This document shows, piece after piece, positions 1 through 7,866 of a DNA stretch of 64,000 bases. A program made the position numbers and the translations under genes. The notes beneath the pieces were generated by a model that searched no databases, was not told where the DNA came from, and saw nothing but the letters and a program-made list of their open reading frames with translations. The DNA comes from an uncultured Dysosmobacter sp. (GTDB lineage Bacteria > Bacillota > Clostridia > Oscillospirales > Oscillospiraceae). Positions within the stretch are counted from its first letter, which is position 1. Every line of letters begins with the position of its first letter. The stretch is from the NCBI GenBank assembly GCA_934565855.1, contig CAKTIO010000004.1, positions 186,001 to 250,000 on the forward strand, in the 5' to 3' direction.

Positions 1-402
1 CGTTCCATAGCTGGTTGAAACAGCATAACCGCAGTTTTCCAGAAAACTCCGCAATCTCACACCGCTGTTAGCGGAAAGCTGCTCATATGTATTGGTTTTG
101 TTCATTGTCAGTTGGATGGAATTTGCAGAGAAAGAGAGTTCCTCGTTGGCATCACTATTGTTCGTTACATCAAATACAACTAAAAAATAGCGCTGTATGG
201 CATCCAGACCTTCCGCAGACAGATCTAAATTGTCTGCGGGATTCAAAATAAAGGCTCCCAGTATGTTTATACTGTCCTTGGATGCTGCGTTTTGCTGTGC
301 TCCCTCTGTTTTGCCGCAGGCAGCAAGGGTCAGAATGCACAGTACGGACAGTACCATACATAATCCCTTTTGGATGCTTTTTTGATTTTTGGAACAGTTC
401 AT
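1..402 (-). CDS. Putative lipoprotein, 3' end outside the window
   Basis: The leftward frame opens at ATG 400-402 and stays open to the window edge, giving 134 codons with no stop, so the gene is truncated by the window. The N-terminus is a classical lipoprotein signal: basic start, hydrophobic stretch and the lipobox LTLAAC at about residues 24-29, followed by a short Ala/Gln/Ser-rich linker. The rest (for example FLVVFDVTNNSDANEELSF) looks like the beta-rich fold of DUF4352-type extracellular domains, which is a resemblance only. Predicted to be lipid-anchored on the outer face of the membrane. I do not recognise a specific function. Base composition is A+T-richer than in the genes to the right. 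Confidence 0.8.
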   Translation of the reverse strand, partial: MNCSKNQKSIQKGLCMVLSVLCILTLAACGKTEGAQQNAASKDSINILGAFILNPADNLDLSAEGLDAIQRYFLVVFDVTNNSDANEELSFSANSIQLTMNKTNTYEQLSANSGVRLRSFLENCGYAVSTSYGT

Positions 403-481
403 TTTACACCATCCTTATCCATTCTTTCGCTGTATGCCGAACAAGAGCGGGACATTTGTCCCACTCTGTAAATATGTAGAA

Positions 482-1033
482 TTACAGTCCAAGCAGCTGC
501 TTTTTCTTTGCGCTGAATTCGTCTTGTGTAATAGCGCCGCTATCCAGTAGCTCCTTGTATTTTTTCAATTCCTCCGCCGTATCTGAAAGAGGAAGATCAC
601 GCTCACGATGGGGCTGTCGATTGATCAGAATATCACTGATCACCTTATGGATTTCATTTGCGTTGGATATATACAGAAATTTGATTTTCCCGGATGAGCT
701 CGCGACAGATATACCATGAAAGAGAGTGATCGTCCCAACTGCGGAAATGCTGTCTGCTGGAATGTCCACTCTGACTCCAAAAGCAGCTTTACCATAGATC
801 CGTTTATCTGTAACTACGATCTCACAGTTATTTACATATAGGAGTAATACGATCCCACAGATCATCAAAATTGCTCCGCCAGTGATTGTAAATGGAAGCA
901 TATAGTCTTCACTATATGGAACAGTGATCATGTAGCTTACGCCTACACTTAAGATCAGTCCCAACAGAAGGATGACTACTGGAATAGACTTGAAGCCCTG
1001 TGCATTTCCCTTGATCAATATTTTTTCTTCCAT
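482..1033 (-). CDS. Membrane protein with PH-like region and C-terminal SHOCT domain
   Basis: A 183-residue protein. Two hydrophobic helices (about residues 18-38 and 48-68) are followed by a soluble region containing CEIVVTDKRIYGKA, the signature of bacterial PH-like (bPH/YdbS-like) domains. The last 30 residues (EELKKYKELLDSGAITQDEFSAKKKQLL) match the SHOCT motif, an oligomerisation tail found on many small Firmicute membrane proteins. It starts at ATG 1031-1033 behind GGGAGGTAAC. The gene for the Cys/His mini-protein lies only 4 bases upstream on the same strand, so the two are probably co-transcribed. Exact function is unknown; a role in membrane-associated assembly or stress is only an inference from the domain pair. 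Confidence 0.8.
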   Translation of the reverse strand: MEEKILIKGNAQGFKSIPVVILLLGLILSVGVSYMITVPYSEDYMLPFTITGGAILMICGIVLLLYVNNCEIVVTDKRIYGKAAFGVRVDIPADSISAVGTITLFHGISVASSSGKIKFLYISNANEIHKVISDILINRQPHRERDLPLSDTAEELKKYKELLDSGAITQDEFSAKKKQLLGL

Positions 1034-1037
1034 GATG

Positions 1038-1226
1038 TTATGTTACCTCCCGTTCCCGTTTACGCATGCAAATTTTGCACATACTGACTGCCCTTCCATC
1101 ATAAGCAAGTGCCTCATTCTCGGTACTGAAATATTTCGCATGATAAGGGGGATATTTTGAAGCCGGACAATGCCCGACGATATGCAGCTTGCCAGTAGAT
1201 GAATTGTAAAGATATTTTTTCTGCAC
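1038..1226 (-). CDS. Cys/His-rich mini-protein, possible metal-binding fold
   Basis: A 62-residue leftward gene starting at GTG 1224-1226 with AGAGGG upstream. The pattern Y-N-x-x-T-G-K-x-H-x-x-G-H-C near the N-terminus and a C-terminal CKIC resemble the short Ada-like or zinc-ribbon repeats often attached to lipoproteins and nucleases: His14, His18, Cys20 and Cys50-x2-Cys53 could make one zinc site. It sits 4 bases upstream of the SHOCT gene and is likely translated from the same message. Function unknown. Start-codon choice is uncertain because no ATG is available near the N-terminus. Confidence 0.6.
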   Translation of the reverse strand: MQKKYLYNSSTGKLHIVGHCPASKYPPYHAKYFSTENEALAYDGRAVSMCKICMRKREREVT

Positions 1227-1367
1227 AGGATGACCCTCTTATATTAGCTTTATGTGTGATTATAAAGCATAAAAACTGGAAAGTCAATTATTTCAGGATA
1301 AAATCAACTAATAGTGTCTATATTTCCGGTACAATGTCCACAGTTGCAGGAAAAAGAGGTGCGAATC

Positions 1368-1676
1368 GTGTACTTACCTGATATTGGCACGAAATTGAAG
1401 CAGCTTCGCAATCAAAGAAATATTTCACAGATTGCGTTGGCGAAACAACTTGGCGTCTCTAAATCGGTAATCAGTTCCTATGAAAATGAGGTACATTTAC
1501 CGCCGTATGATGTATTATTGCAAATGGCGCGGCTGTTTGGCGTAAGTACGGATTATCTTTTGGGTGCGTCCAATAATCGTACAATCAATGCAGATGGTCT
1601 TACGGATACCCAAATAGAGGCTGTCACGATGATTGTGAACGAATTGCGGGAAATGAATAAGGGCAACAATGGATGA
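1368..1676 (+). CDS. XRE-family helix-turn-helix regulator
   Basis: A 102-residue Cro/CI-type DNA-binding protein. The helix-turn-helix spans about residues 8-62 (IGTKLKQLRNQRNISQIALA, then KSVISSYENEVHLPPYDVLL) and ends with the usual FGVSTDYLLG. The C-terminal 35 residues form a short helical tail. GTG 1368 is the best start because AGAGGT lies 7 bases upstream; a longer in-frame ATG at 1314 has no ribosome-binding site. It diverges from the lipoprotein/SHOCT/mini-protein genes, so regulation of that A+T-rich cluster is a reasonable but untested guess. Confidence 0.85.
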   Translation: MYLPDIGTKLKQLRNQRNISQIALAKQLGVSKSVISSYENEVHLPPYDVLLQMARLFGVSTDYLLGASNNRTINADGLTDTQIEAVTMIVNELREMNKGNNG

Positions 1677-1707
1677 AGGTCGCTGGAAGGGTGTTCCAAC
1701 GACCTTC
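1675..1707 (+). terminator. Hairpin after the XRE gene
   Basis: GAAGGTCG (1675-1682) pairs with CGACCTTC (1700-1707), extended inward by TGGAA/TTCCA after one mismatch. The stem begins inside the stop region of the XRE gene. The following T-tract is weak (tgttatgct), so this is a modest terminator. Confidence 0.55.
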
Positions 1708-1797
1708 TGTTATGCTCTGCATATCCCTTGGAAAATCCATTCTTGCAGTGGGGCGAAAATCATGGTAGACTTTGTCTGTGAAAAATGAGGTGGTATG

Positions 1798-2454
1798 ATG
1801 TATCGTTATATTCTGTTTGATTTGGACGGGACGCTGACAGATTCCAAAGAGGGAATTTTGAACAGTCTGCGGTATGCGTTTGAAAAGATGGGAAAGCCGG
1901 TGCCGGATGAGGAGACGCTCATCAAGTTCATCGGTCCTCCTTTACAGGATTCTTTTATCGAATTCAGCCATTTTACGGAGGAAGAAGCTGCTACGGGGAT
2001 GCGGACCTTCCGGGAACGGTATGTACCGATTGGAAAGTTTGAAAACGCCCCGGCACCAGGATTGCGGGAGCTGTGCGCAGAGTTGAATGAGCGTGGCTAT
2101 ACCGTGGCGCTGGCATCCTCCAAGCCGGAGGAGCTGTGCCACCCCATCTGTGAGCGCTTTGGCTTTGCCCCGTCTATGGCGACCATTGCCGGAAGCCCGC
2201 CTCTGAGCGACTGGGGAAAGGCGGATGTTATCCGGGAGGTATTCCGCCGTCTGCATCTGACCGATGCGGACAAGCCCCAGGTGCTGATGGTGGGAGACCG
2301 GAAGTTTGATGTTCTGGGCGCTAAGGAGTGCGGGATCGACTGCGTGGGTGTAGAGTTTTTTGGCTATGCTGCGCCGGGAGAGCTGGAGCAGGCGGGCGCC
2401 GTGGCTGTGGTCCATACGGCGGAGGAGCTGCGCAGCTTTATCCTGTCACATTAA
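1798..2454 (+). CDS. HAD-superfamily phosphatase, phosphoglycolate-phosphatase-like
   Basis: A 218-residue soluble hydrolase of HAD subfamily IA. Motif I is FDLDGTLTDS with nucleophile Asp8 and acid/base Asp10; motif II is the Ser in ALASSKP; the motif III Lys lies near SDWGKADVI; motif IV is GDRKFDVLGA, carrying the Mg2+-binding acid. A four-helix cap sits between motifs I and II (about residues 15-85), as in Gph/PgmB enzymes. The true substrate cannot be read from the sequence; 2-phosphoglycolate or a sugar phosphate is typical of the family. ATG 1798 is preferred over 1795 by spacing to GAGG. The gene appears monocistronic and ends at a strong bidirectional terminator. Confidence 0.9.
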   Translation: MYRYILFDLDGTLTDSKEGILNSLRYAFEKMGKPVPDEETLIKFIGPPLQDSFIEFSHFTEEEAATGMRTFRERYVPIGKFENAPAPGLRELCAELNERGYTVALASSKPEELCHPICERFGFAPSMATIAGSPPLSDWGKADVIREVFRRLHLTDADKPQVLMVGDRKFDVLGAKECGIDCVGVEFFGYAAPGELEQAGAVAVVHTAEELRSFILSH

Positions 2455-2460
2455 AAAGAA

Positions 2461-2505
2461 AAGCAGCGGAGGAACGCTTGTTTAACGTTCCTCCGCTGCT
2501 TTTTT
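2461..2505. terminator. Strong bidirectional terminator
   Basis: A perfect 16-bp stem (2461-2476 with 2486-2501) with a 9-base loop, T-run on the plus side and matching A/T runs on the other, placed between the convergent HAD phosphatase and protease genes. It can terminate both. Confidence 0.92.
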
Positions 2506-2517
2506 GAAAAAAGGAGG

Positions 2518-3810
2518 TTACTTCTTGGCGGCTGCGGCTTCTCGGGCGGCGACCTCGGCGAGGGTGGCGCTGTCTGCGGTTAGATCCGCCTTCAGAATTA
2601 CATCAATGGGAACCGCCAGATACATGTTGTTTCCATAGGAGAAGGCACCGGAGGTGATGCCGATGACTTGACCATAGACATTCAGCAGTGCGCCGCCGCT
2701 GGACCCCTGGGAGATGTCCGCCGTATCCATGATGCAGGGATTGGAGTAGCGCTCTACATGCCGGGTGGGATCGCTGACGATACCGGAGGAAATGGCGAGT
2801 CCCAGCCCCAGAGGATTGCCCAGGGTATACACAGGGTCACCGGCGCGGACGGTCTGCGCAGAGACCATCGGCAGGAAGGAGAACGCGGAGACGGGGGTTC
2901 CGTTCAGCGGCGTCCGGGAGATCTGAAGTACGGCTGCATCTGCCGCAGTGTCATAAAACAGGACCCGTTCCACGGGAAAGACTTCTCCGGTAGACAGGGT
3001 AGCGGTGGCGTAAATAGCGCCGGAAATGGAATGGTAGTTGGTCACGGCGAGACCGTCAGAGGAGATAAAGAAGCCGCTGGCATCGGCAGAGGAGGTCCCC
3101 TTCTGAATTTCTTCCTCCGTTTCATAGCATTCCAGCTGGAACACGGCGGACAGATACCGGTCGGCAACCTGCCGGGCAGTCAGCTCCGGAGAAAGGAGCC
3201 CCAGCGCGTTGGCGGCGGAAGAGGATACCGCGCCGGAAGAGGTCAGCCGGGACAGGATAGTTTCCTCCGTTCCCTTGTAAGGGAAGGTCAGGGCGTCCAG
3301 CGTGATCTGGAACAGGTCACCGCGGGTCAGGGTGCCGCTGTAGGCGCGGGCGGTGAGACCAATCCGCTGGGCAAACAGGGCGGCGCTGGATACGGAGAAG
3401 TCTCCGTCATTGTCGCGGTAGCCCAGCATCCGCAGCAGGAAGGTGCAGTAGGCGTTGGCGGTGACAGTCTGCTCCGGGGCGAACCGGGTGGCTGTGATGC
3501 CGGAGACCCAGCCCTGCCGGGAAGCGTAAGTGACTGCCGGAACGACCCAGACGGGCAGGTCCGTAAAGCCGGAGATCCAGTTGGTGGAAGCGGCGGTCTT
3601 TTCCGCGCCTGCCAGACGGACCAGCATCGTGACAGCGTGGGCACGGGTGGCGGGAGCGGACAGGCGGTAATCCTCCGCCGGCTGTACCAGCCCAAGGGTG
3701 GAGAGCGTATCGGCAGTGCGCTGGGTCTCTCCGGCATATGCATAGGCAGTGGGCAGCGCGGCAAACAGCAGGGTCAAAGCAGAGAAAAGCGCCAGAATTT
3801 GTTTTTTCAT
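2518..3810 (-). CDS. Secreted trypsin-like serine protease with SLH-type repeats
   Basis: A 430-residue exported protein. A Sec signal peptide occupies residues 1-25 (LTLLFAALPTAYA). Residues about 30-205 contain S-layer-homology-like repeats (DTLSTLGLVQPAEDYRLSAP; RFAPEQTVTANAYCTFLLRM), used in Firmicutes for cell-wall attachment. Residues about 215-415 form a trypsin-like S1C (DegP/HtrA-type) domain with a complete triad: His260 in TNYHS, Asp291 in DTAADAAVL, and Ser371 in QGSSGGAL. No PDZ domain follows, so it is shorter than HtrA. It is predicted to be a wall-associated housekeeping protease. The gene is alone on its strand and diverges from the MBL-deoC-deoD operon. Confidence 0.9.
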   Translation of the reverse strand: MKKQILALFSALTLLFAALPTAYAYAGETQRTADTLSTLGLVQPAEDYRLSAPATRAHAVTMLVRLAGAEKTAASTNWISGFTDLPVWVVPAVTYASRQGWVSGITATRFAPEQTVTANAYCTFLLRMLGYRDNDGDFSVSSAALFAQRIGLTARAYSGTLTRGDLFQITLDALTFPYKGTEETILSRLTSSGAVSSSAANALGLLSPELTARQVADRYLSAVFQLECYETEEEIQKGTSSADASGFFISSDGLAVTNYHSISGAIYATATLSTGEVFPVERVLFYDTAADAAVLQISRTPLNGTPVSAFSFLPMVSAQTVRAGDPVYTLGNPLGLGLAISSGIVSDPTRHVERYSNPCIMDTADISQGSSGGALLNVYGQVIGITSGAFSYGNNMYLAVPIDVILKADLTADSATLAEVAAREAAAAKK

Positions 3811-3913
3811 AAAAGTCCTCCAAAGTGGTCAAAACGGGGTGTGCAATGGGAAAAGCTGCTGGAATTCCAGCAGATACCGCCTATTTTAGCACTGCCGGTG
3901 CGGTTTTACAAGT

Positions 3914-3948
3914 GGACACTGGACAGTGTCCGGCGATTCTGATAAAAT
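3914..3948 (+). promoter_or_regulatory. Promoter of the MBL-deoC-deoD operon with overlapping inverted repeat
   Basis: TGGACA (3920-3925), a 17-base spacer and TAAAAT (3943-3948) form a good housekeeping promoter. A perfect 8-bp inverted repeat, GGACACTG-GA-CAGTGTCC (3914-3931), overlaps the -35 box, the position expected of a repressor operator. Which regulator binds it is unknown. Confidence 0.65.
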
Positions 3949-3975
3949 AAACAAATCAACAGAAAGGACAACGGC

Positions 3976-5004
3976 ATGGCAGAACGGATCGGCGAGGGAT
4001 TGTACCAACTGGATATTCCGTTGGTGGGCAGCCCGTTAAAAAATCTGAACAGCTATTTGATCACAGGAGAACGGAATCTGCTCATTGACACCGGATTTCG
4101 GGAGGATCCCTGCCGGGAGGCGATGTACCGTCAGCTGGATGAGCTGGGTGTGGATCTGGAGAAGACGGATATTTTTCTGACGCACCTGCACAGCGACCAC
4201 TCGGGACTGTCCACAGAGCTGCACCGCCCCGGCTGCCGGATCTACATCAGCCGGGTGGATGGTGAGGCGCTGTCCTCCCGGGGACGGGAGCGGTTCTGGG
4301 AGCAGCGCAACCGGGAGTATATTTTCGAGGGCTTTTCCCGGGAGGAGATGGATCAGCTGTGGGGAACCAATCCTGCCAAGGAGATGGCTCCCGGAATTTT
4401 TGAGGATTACACCTACGTCCGGGACGGCGAGGTGCTGCACTACGGCGGCTATGCCCTGCAATGCGTGGAAACGCCGGGACACACACCGGGGCATATGTGC
4501 CTGTATGATGCCGGGCGGCAGTTGCTGTTTTCCGGCGACCATGTGCTGTTCCATATCAGTCCGAACATCTGCCGCTGGGAGGATATGCCGGATGCTCTGG
4601 GCAGCTATCTGACCAGCCTGCGGAAAATGCAGAACCTGCCGGTTCAGACGGTGCTGCCCGCGCACCGCCATGACACGGGTGTGTTTCAGAATCGGGTGTC
4701 AGAGCTGCTGGCACATCACGAAAAGCGGCTGCGGGACACGCTGGCGGTGGTGACCAATCAGCCCGGCATGACAGCATACCGGATCGCGGGAGCCATGCGC
4801 TGGCAGATCCGCTGCCGCAGCTGGGAGGATTTCCCGCTGACGCAGAAGTTTTTTGCCGTGGGAGAAGCCCTGTCCCACCTGGACCATCTGGCAGCGCAGG
4901 GGAGTATCCGCTGCGTCCGGCAGGGAGAAAAGCGGGTCTGGATCCCCGTGGAAAGTAAAGGAGAGAACAGAAATGGAGATCAAGGAAATATTATCCCGCT
5001 GTGA
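3976..5004 (+). CDS. MBL-fold metallo-hydrolase
   Basis: A 342-residue enzyme with the metallo-beta-lactamase fold in its N-terminal two thirds. The dinuclear metal site is complete: THLHSDHSG (motif HxHxDH, about residues 71-79), [15 protein letters not shown], and a final AHRHD. The last 100 residues are a helical winged-helix-like tail ([22 protein letters not shown]), as in glyoxalase-II-like/LACTB2-type proteins. The substrate cannot be deduced. The stop codon lies 32 bases inside the deoC gene, indicating translational coupling with nucleoside catabolism. That location suggests a role in clearing a metabolite of the pathway, but this is inference. Confidence 0.88.
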   Translation: MAERIGEGLYQLDIPLVGSPLKNLNSYLITGERNLLIDTGFREDPCREAMYRQLDELGVDLEKTDIFLTHLHSDHSGLSTELHRPGCRIYISRVDGEALSSRGRERFWEQRNREYIFEGFSREEMDQLWGTNPAKEMAPGIFEDYTYVRDGEVLHYGGYALQCVETPGHTPGHMCLYDAGRQLLFSGDHVLFHISPNICRWEDMPDALGSYLTSLRKMQNLPVQTVLPAHRHDTGVFQNRVSELLAHHEKRLRDTLAVVTNQPGMTAYRIAGAMRWQIRCRSWEDFPLTQKFFAVGEALSHLDHLAAQGSIRCVRQGEKRVWIPVESKGENRNGDQGNIIPL

Positions 5005-5647
5005 CCACACGCTGCTGGCACAGACAGCGACCTGGGAGGAGATCCGCACGGTCTGCCAGGACGGAATGAGGTACGGCTGCGCCAGCGTCTGCATCCCGGC
5101 AGTTTATGTCCGTCAGGCGGCGGAATATGTTCAGGGCAAGCTGCCGATCTGTACGGTGATCGGCTTTCCCAACGGATATGACACCACGGCGGCGAAGTGC
5201 TTCATGGCGGCAGACGCCATAAAAAACGGCGCGGCGGAGATCGACATGGTGATCCAGCTGGGCTGGGTGAAGGATTGCAGGTGGCAGGAGCTGCTGGAGG
5301 AGATCCAAGCGGTGAAGTCCGCCTGTGGCAGCCATGTGCTGAAGGTCATCATTGAGACGTGCCTGCTGACGCAGGAGGAAAAGCTCAGGCTCTGTGAAAT
5401 CGTAACGGAGTCCGGTGCGGATTATATCAAAACCTCCACAGGCTTTGGCGGCGGAGGAGCTACCCGGGAGGACGTCGCCCTGTTTGCCGCGCACATTGGA
5501 CCACAGGTGAAGATCAAGGCGGCGGGCGGCATCGCGACGCTGAAGGATGCGGAGGATTTTATCCAGCTGGGTGCATCCCGGCTGGGTACCAGCCGGATCG
5601 TGAAGGCGGTAAAGGCGATGGAGGCGGAGCACGCCCAACACGGATAA
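4973..5647 (+). CDS. deoC: Deoxyribose-phosphate aldolase
   Basis: A 224-residue class I aldolase that splits 2-deoxyribose-5-phosphate into glyceraldehyde-3-phosphate and acetaldehyde. The Schiff-base lysine is Lys153 in YIKTSTGFG; the proton-relay residues are Asp91 in IDMVI and Lys182 in KIKAAGG. Start at ATG 4973 follows AAAGGAGAG and overlaps the MBL gene. With deoD downstream it forms the classical salvage route deoxynucleoside to deoxyribose-1-phosphate to deoxyribose-5-phosphate; a deoB phosphopentomutase is needed in between and is not in the window. Confidence 0.96.
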   Translation: MEIKEILSRCDHTLLAQTATWEEIRTVCQDGMRYGCASVCIPAVYVRQAAEYVQGKLPICTVIGFPNGYDTTAAKCFMAADAIKNGAAEIDMVIQLGWVKDCRWQELLEEIQAVKSACGSHVLKVIIETCLLTQEEKLRLCEIVTESGADYIKTSTGFGGGGATREDVALFAAHIGPQVKIKAAGGIATLKDAEDFIQLGASRLGTSRIVKAVKAMEAEHAQHG

Positions 5648-5710
5648 GAGCAATTTGAGCAGAATCTAATAGAATAAATGAAAATCAATACAGGACAGGA
5701 GGAACCTATC

Positions 5711-6427
5711 ATGTCTACCCCTCATAACAGCGCTGTGAAAGGCGAATTTGCAAAAACCGTTCTGATGCCCGGAGATCCCCTGCGGGCGAAATTCATTGCG
5801 GAGACCTTCCTGACGGATGCCAAGCTGGTGAACAATGTCCGTGGTGTGCAGGGCTACACCGGAACCTATCAGGGAACGCCGGTATCGGTGATGGCGTCCG
5901 GTATGGGCGCACCCAGCATTGGCATCTACTCCTACGAGCTGTTCCATTTCTATGATGTGGACAACATCATCCGGATCGGCTCCGCCGGTGCAATGACCAA
6001 GGACCTGAAGCTGCGGGACATTGTTGCGGCACAGGCAGCCTGTACGGATTCCAACTATATGCGCCAGTATAAGCTGCCTGGCGTGTTTGCTCCCATTGCC
6101 AGCTATGAGCTGCTGGAAACCGCAGTGGGCATTGCCCGGGAGATGGGTGTCCGGATGCCGGTGGGCAACGTGCTGTCCTCTGACGTGTTCTATGACGCCT
6201 CCGGCGAGACGCTGGACTGGGCGAAGATGGGCGTCATGTGCGCGGAAATGGAGTCGGCTGCACTGTACTGCAATGCGGCATATACCGGAAAGCGCGCCCT
6301 GTGCCTGTTGACCATTTCGGACAGCATCGTTACCGGAGAGGAGCTGCCTGCGGAGGACCGTCAGACCAGCTTTACCCAGATGATGGAAATTGCACTGAAG
6401 ACCGCCGTGGCAATGGCGAAGAAGTAA
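5711..6427 (+). CDS. deoD: Purine-nucleoside phosphorylase, DeoD type
   Basis: A 238-residue hexameric-type phosphorylase that converts purine (deoxy)nucleosides plus phosphate to the free base and (deoxy)ribose-1-phosphate. Recognisable elements are the phosphate loop MPGDPLRAK near residues 20-28, the SAGAM segment, EMESAALY near residues 178-185 (ribose contacts), and SDSIVTGE, whose Asp acts as general acid. Start ATG 5711 lies behind AGGAGG; an upstream in-frame ATG at 5678 lacks a site. It is the last gene of the MBL-deoC-deoD operon and is followed by a clear terminator. Confidence 0.96.
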   Translation: MSTPHNSAVKGEFAKTVLMPGDPLRAKFIAETFLTDAKLVNNVRGVQGYTGTYQGTPVSVMASGMGAPSIGIYSYELFHFYDVDNIIRIGSAGAMTKDLKLRDIVAAQAACTDSNYMRQYKLPGVFAPIASYELLETAVGIAREMGVRMPVGNVLSSDVFYDASGETLDWAKMGVMCAEMESAALYCNAAYTGKRALCLLTISDSIVTGEELPAEDRQTSFTQMMEIALKTAVAMAKK

Positions 6428-6440
6428 TGTGAGCGGAAAG

Positions 6441-6476
6441 GCTTCCTCTGCCTATACGGCGGAGGAAGCTTTTTTT
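6441..6476 (+). terminator. Terminator after deoD
   Basis: A 12-bp stem with one wobble (6441-6452 with 6458-6469), 5-base loop, then seven T residues. Ends the deo operon. Confidence 0.9.
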
Positions 6477-6539
6477 GTTGAAACACAGTACAATTTGTAT
6501 ATTTTGAAAGAAAATCTACGATTTGTTTAGAAAAGAGCG

Positions 6540-7472
6540 TTAAAACACGGCGATTTGACAAAGTAATCCTGCGAAAACGGCGGAAAGCAGTGTCTGAAGT
6601 CCCTTGCCCAGTAGGTAGGAGCGCATGGACAATCCGCTTCCGCTTAGAATGGCAAGGGTCTGACAATGGACGGAACAGCCGCCCCATCCGGACAATCCGG
6701 CGGCAAGGACCCATCCCGCGGCGGTGGGAGAGAGTCTGGGAGTGGCAGAGAACAACTCCAGAAATCCAGTGAGAAGTGTTCCCATGATCCCGGGGATCTG
6801 CCGCAGGGGCAGCGCCAGCACATAAAAGAAGGTGACAAAGGCGCAGACGCTGAGCATGGCAGTCAGGGCGGTCTCCACAGCCTGCACCAGCGCTGTGGAG
6901 AAATGAACGCTGACAAACAGAGCGTAGGGGCGATTTCGCCGGGGATGCTCCTGCAGTGAGTACGGCTTGTGGAAAATCCGGCAGCACAGCAGACCGGACA
7001 GCAGGGCGGAGAAAACATGGATACCCCAGAGCCAGCACCCGGCACGGAAGCTGTGAAAAACACCGGTTCCCAGAACGTTGATGAGAAAGGCGGGATTGGA
7101 GTTGTTGCAGAAGGAGAGCAGCCTGCCGCCCTCCTCCGGCGAGAGCTGACGGCTTTCCACCAGCTGGACCACGGTGCGGGCGCCCACGGGATAGCCGCCC
7201 AGCAGCCCTAAAAGCAGCGCGGCAGAGCCGGAACCCGGAATGCGGTACAGCCGCATAAGACCGGACAGCCGCTTTGCCAGAAAATCTCCAAAGCCCAGCG
7301 ACAGCAGCAGGGAGGAGACGGTCAGAAAGGGGAACAGTGCCGGAATGACCGATTCAGCACACAGGACAAGTCCCCCTATAACGGCGGTGCGGACATCGTT
7401 GGCGTCCAACAGCAGCCAGAACAGACCGGAGACCAACAGCAGTACCACCGGCGGCTGCCACGATTTTTTCAT
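6540..7472 (-). CDS. ylbJ: Sporulation integral membrane protein YlbJ-like
   Basis: A 310-residue polytopic membrane protein with roughly eight hydrophobic helices and nucleoside-recognition (Gate) family features: SVIPALFPFLTVSSLL, LLGGYPVGARTV, and FCNNSNPAFLIN, all conserved in YlbJ/SpoVM-type gate proteins. In Bacillus ylbJ is expressed in the mother cell under SigE and is needed for normal spore cortex. Start ATG 7470-7472 is placed by GGGAGGG upstream and by the basic-hydrophobic N-terminus MKKSWQPPVVLLL. It diverges from yqfC-yqfD, another SigE pair, with about 110 bases between the starts. Confidence 0.88.
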   Translation of the reverse strand: MKKSWQPPVVLLLVSGLFWLLLDANDVRTAVIGGLVLCAESVIPALFPFLTVSSLLLSLGFGDFLAKRLSGLMRLYRIPGSGSAALLLGLLGGYPVGARTVVQLVESRQLSPEEGGRLLSFCNNSNPAFLINVLGTGVFHSFRAGCWLWGIHVFSALLSGLLCCRIFHKPYSLQEHPRRNRPYALFVSVHFSTALVQAVETALTAMLSVCAFVTFFYVLALPLRQIPGIMGTLLTGFLELFSATPRLSPTAAGWVLAAGLSGWGGCSVHCQTLAILSGSGLSMRSYLLGKGLQTLLSAVFAGLLCQIAVF

Positions 7473-7584
7473 CAAGCATCCCTCCCGGTAAAAGCCTATG
7501 CGGGCGGCGAAAAATAAGTACAGGCTTTCTGCGGGCATGGAATCCGGTGCGGGCGCATAAGGTGGCACAGAGGTGAGAGACGCC

Positions 7585-7866
7585 ATGAGCAAGGATCAGG
7601 GCGGTTCCGTGCGGAACCGCATTGCAGAGCTGTTTGACCTGCCGGCAGACATTGTGGCGGGGATGCCCCATATGGAGATGATCGGGGACCGGCAGCTGTT
7701 TCTGGAGCGGCACGAGGGAATCCTCTCCTACACACAGGAGCAGATCGACGTCAACACTGTGCGGGGTGTGCTGCGGGTCCGGGGCAGCAGGCTGGACATA
7801 GTGGCAATGACAGCGGAGGAAGTGCGCATCAACGGACAGATCGATACGCTGGAATGGGTGAGATAA
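7585..7866 (+). CDS. yqfC: Sporulation protein YqfC
   Basis: A 93-residue protein of the YqfC/YabP family (LPADIVAGMPHMEMIGDRQLFLERHEGILSY split over residues 19-49, then VRGVLRVRGSRLDI). YabP/YqfC proteins are beta-rich and act during spore coat or cortex assembly. ATG 7585 is chosen because AGAGGTG lies 9 bases upstream. The stop is directly followed by the yqfD start, a conserved Clostridia/Bacilli pair, and phoH and ybeY follow in the same direction. A CATA-type -10 element about 25 bases upstream could be SigE-dependent, but the match is too weak to annotate. Confidence 0.93.
   Translation: MSKDQGGSVRNRIAELFDLPADIVAGMPHMEMIGDRQLFLERHEGILSYTQEQIDVNTVRGVLRVRGSRLDIVAMTAEEVRINGQIDTLEWVR

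Noticed and set aside
7473..7584. SigE-type promoters for ylbJ and yqfC
   Set aside because: CATA-like -10 elements with about 14-base spacers can be seen on both strands, but the -35 matches are too weak to annotate, although SigE control is expected from the families.
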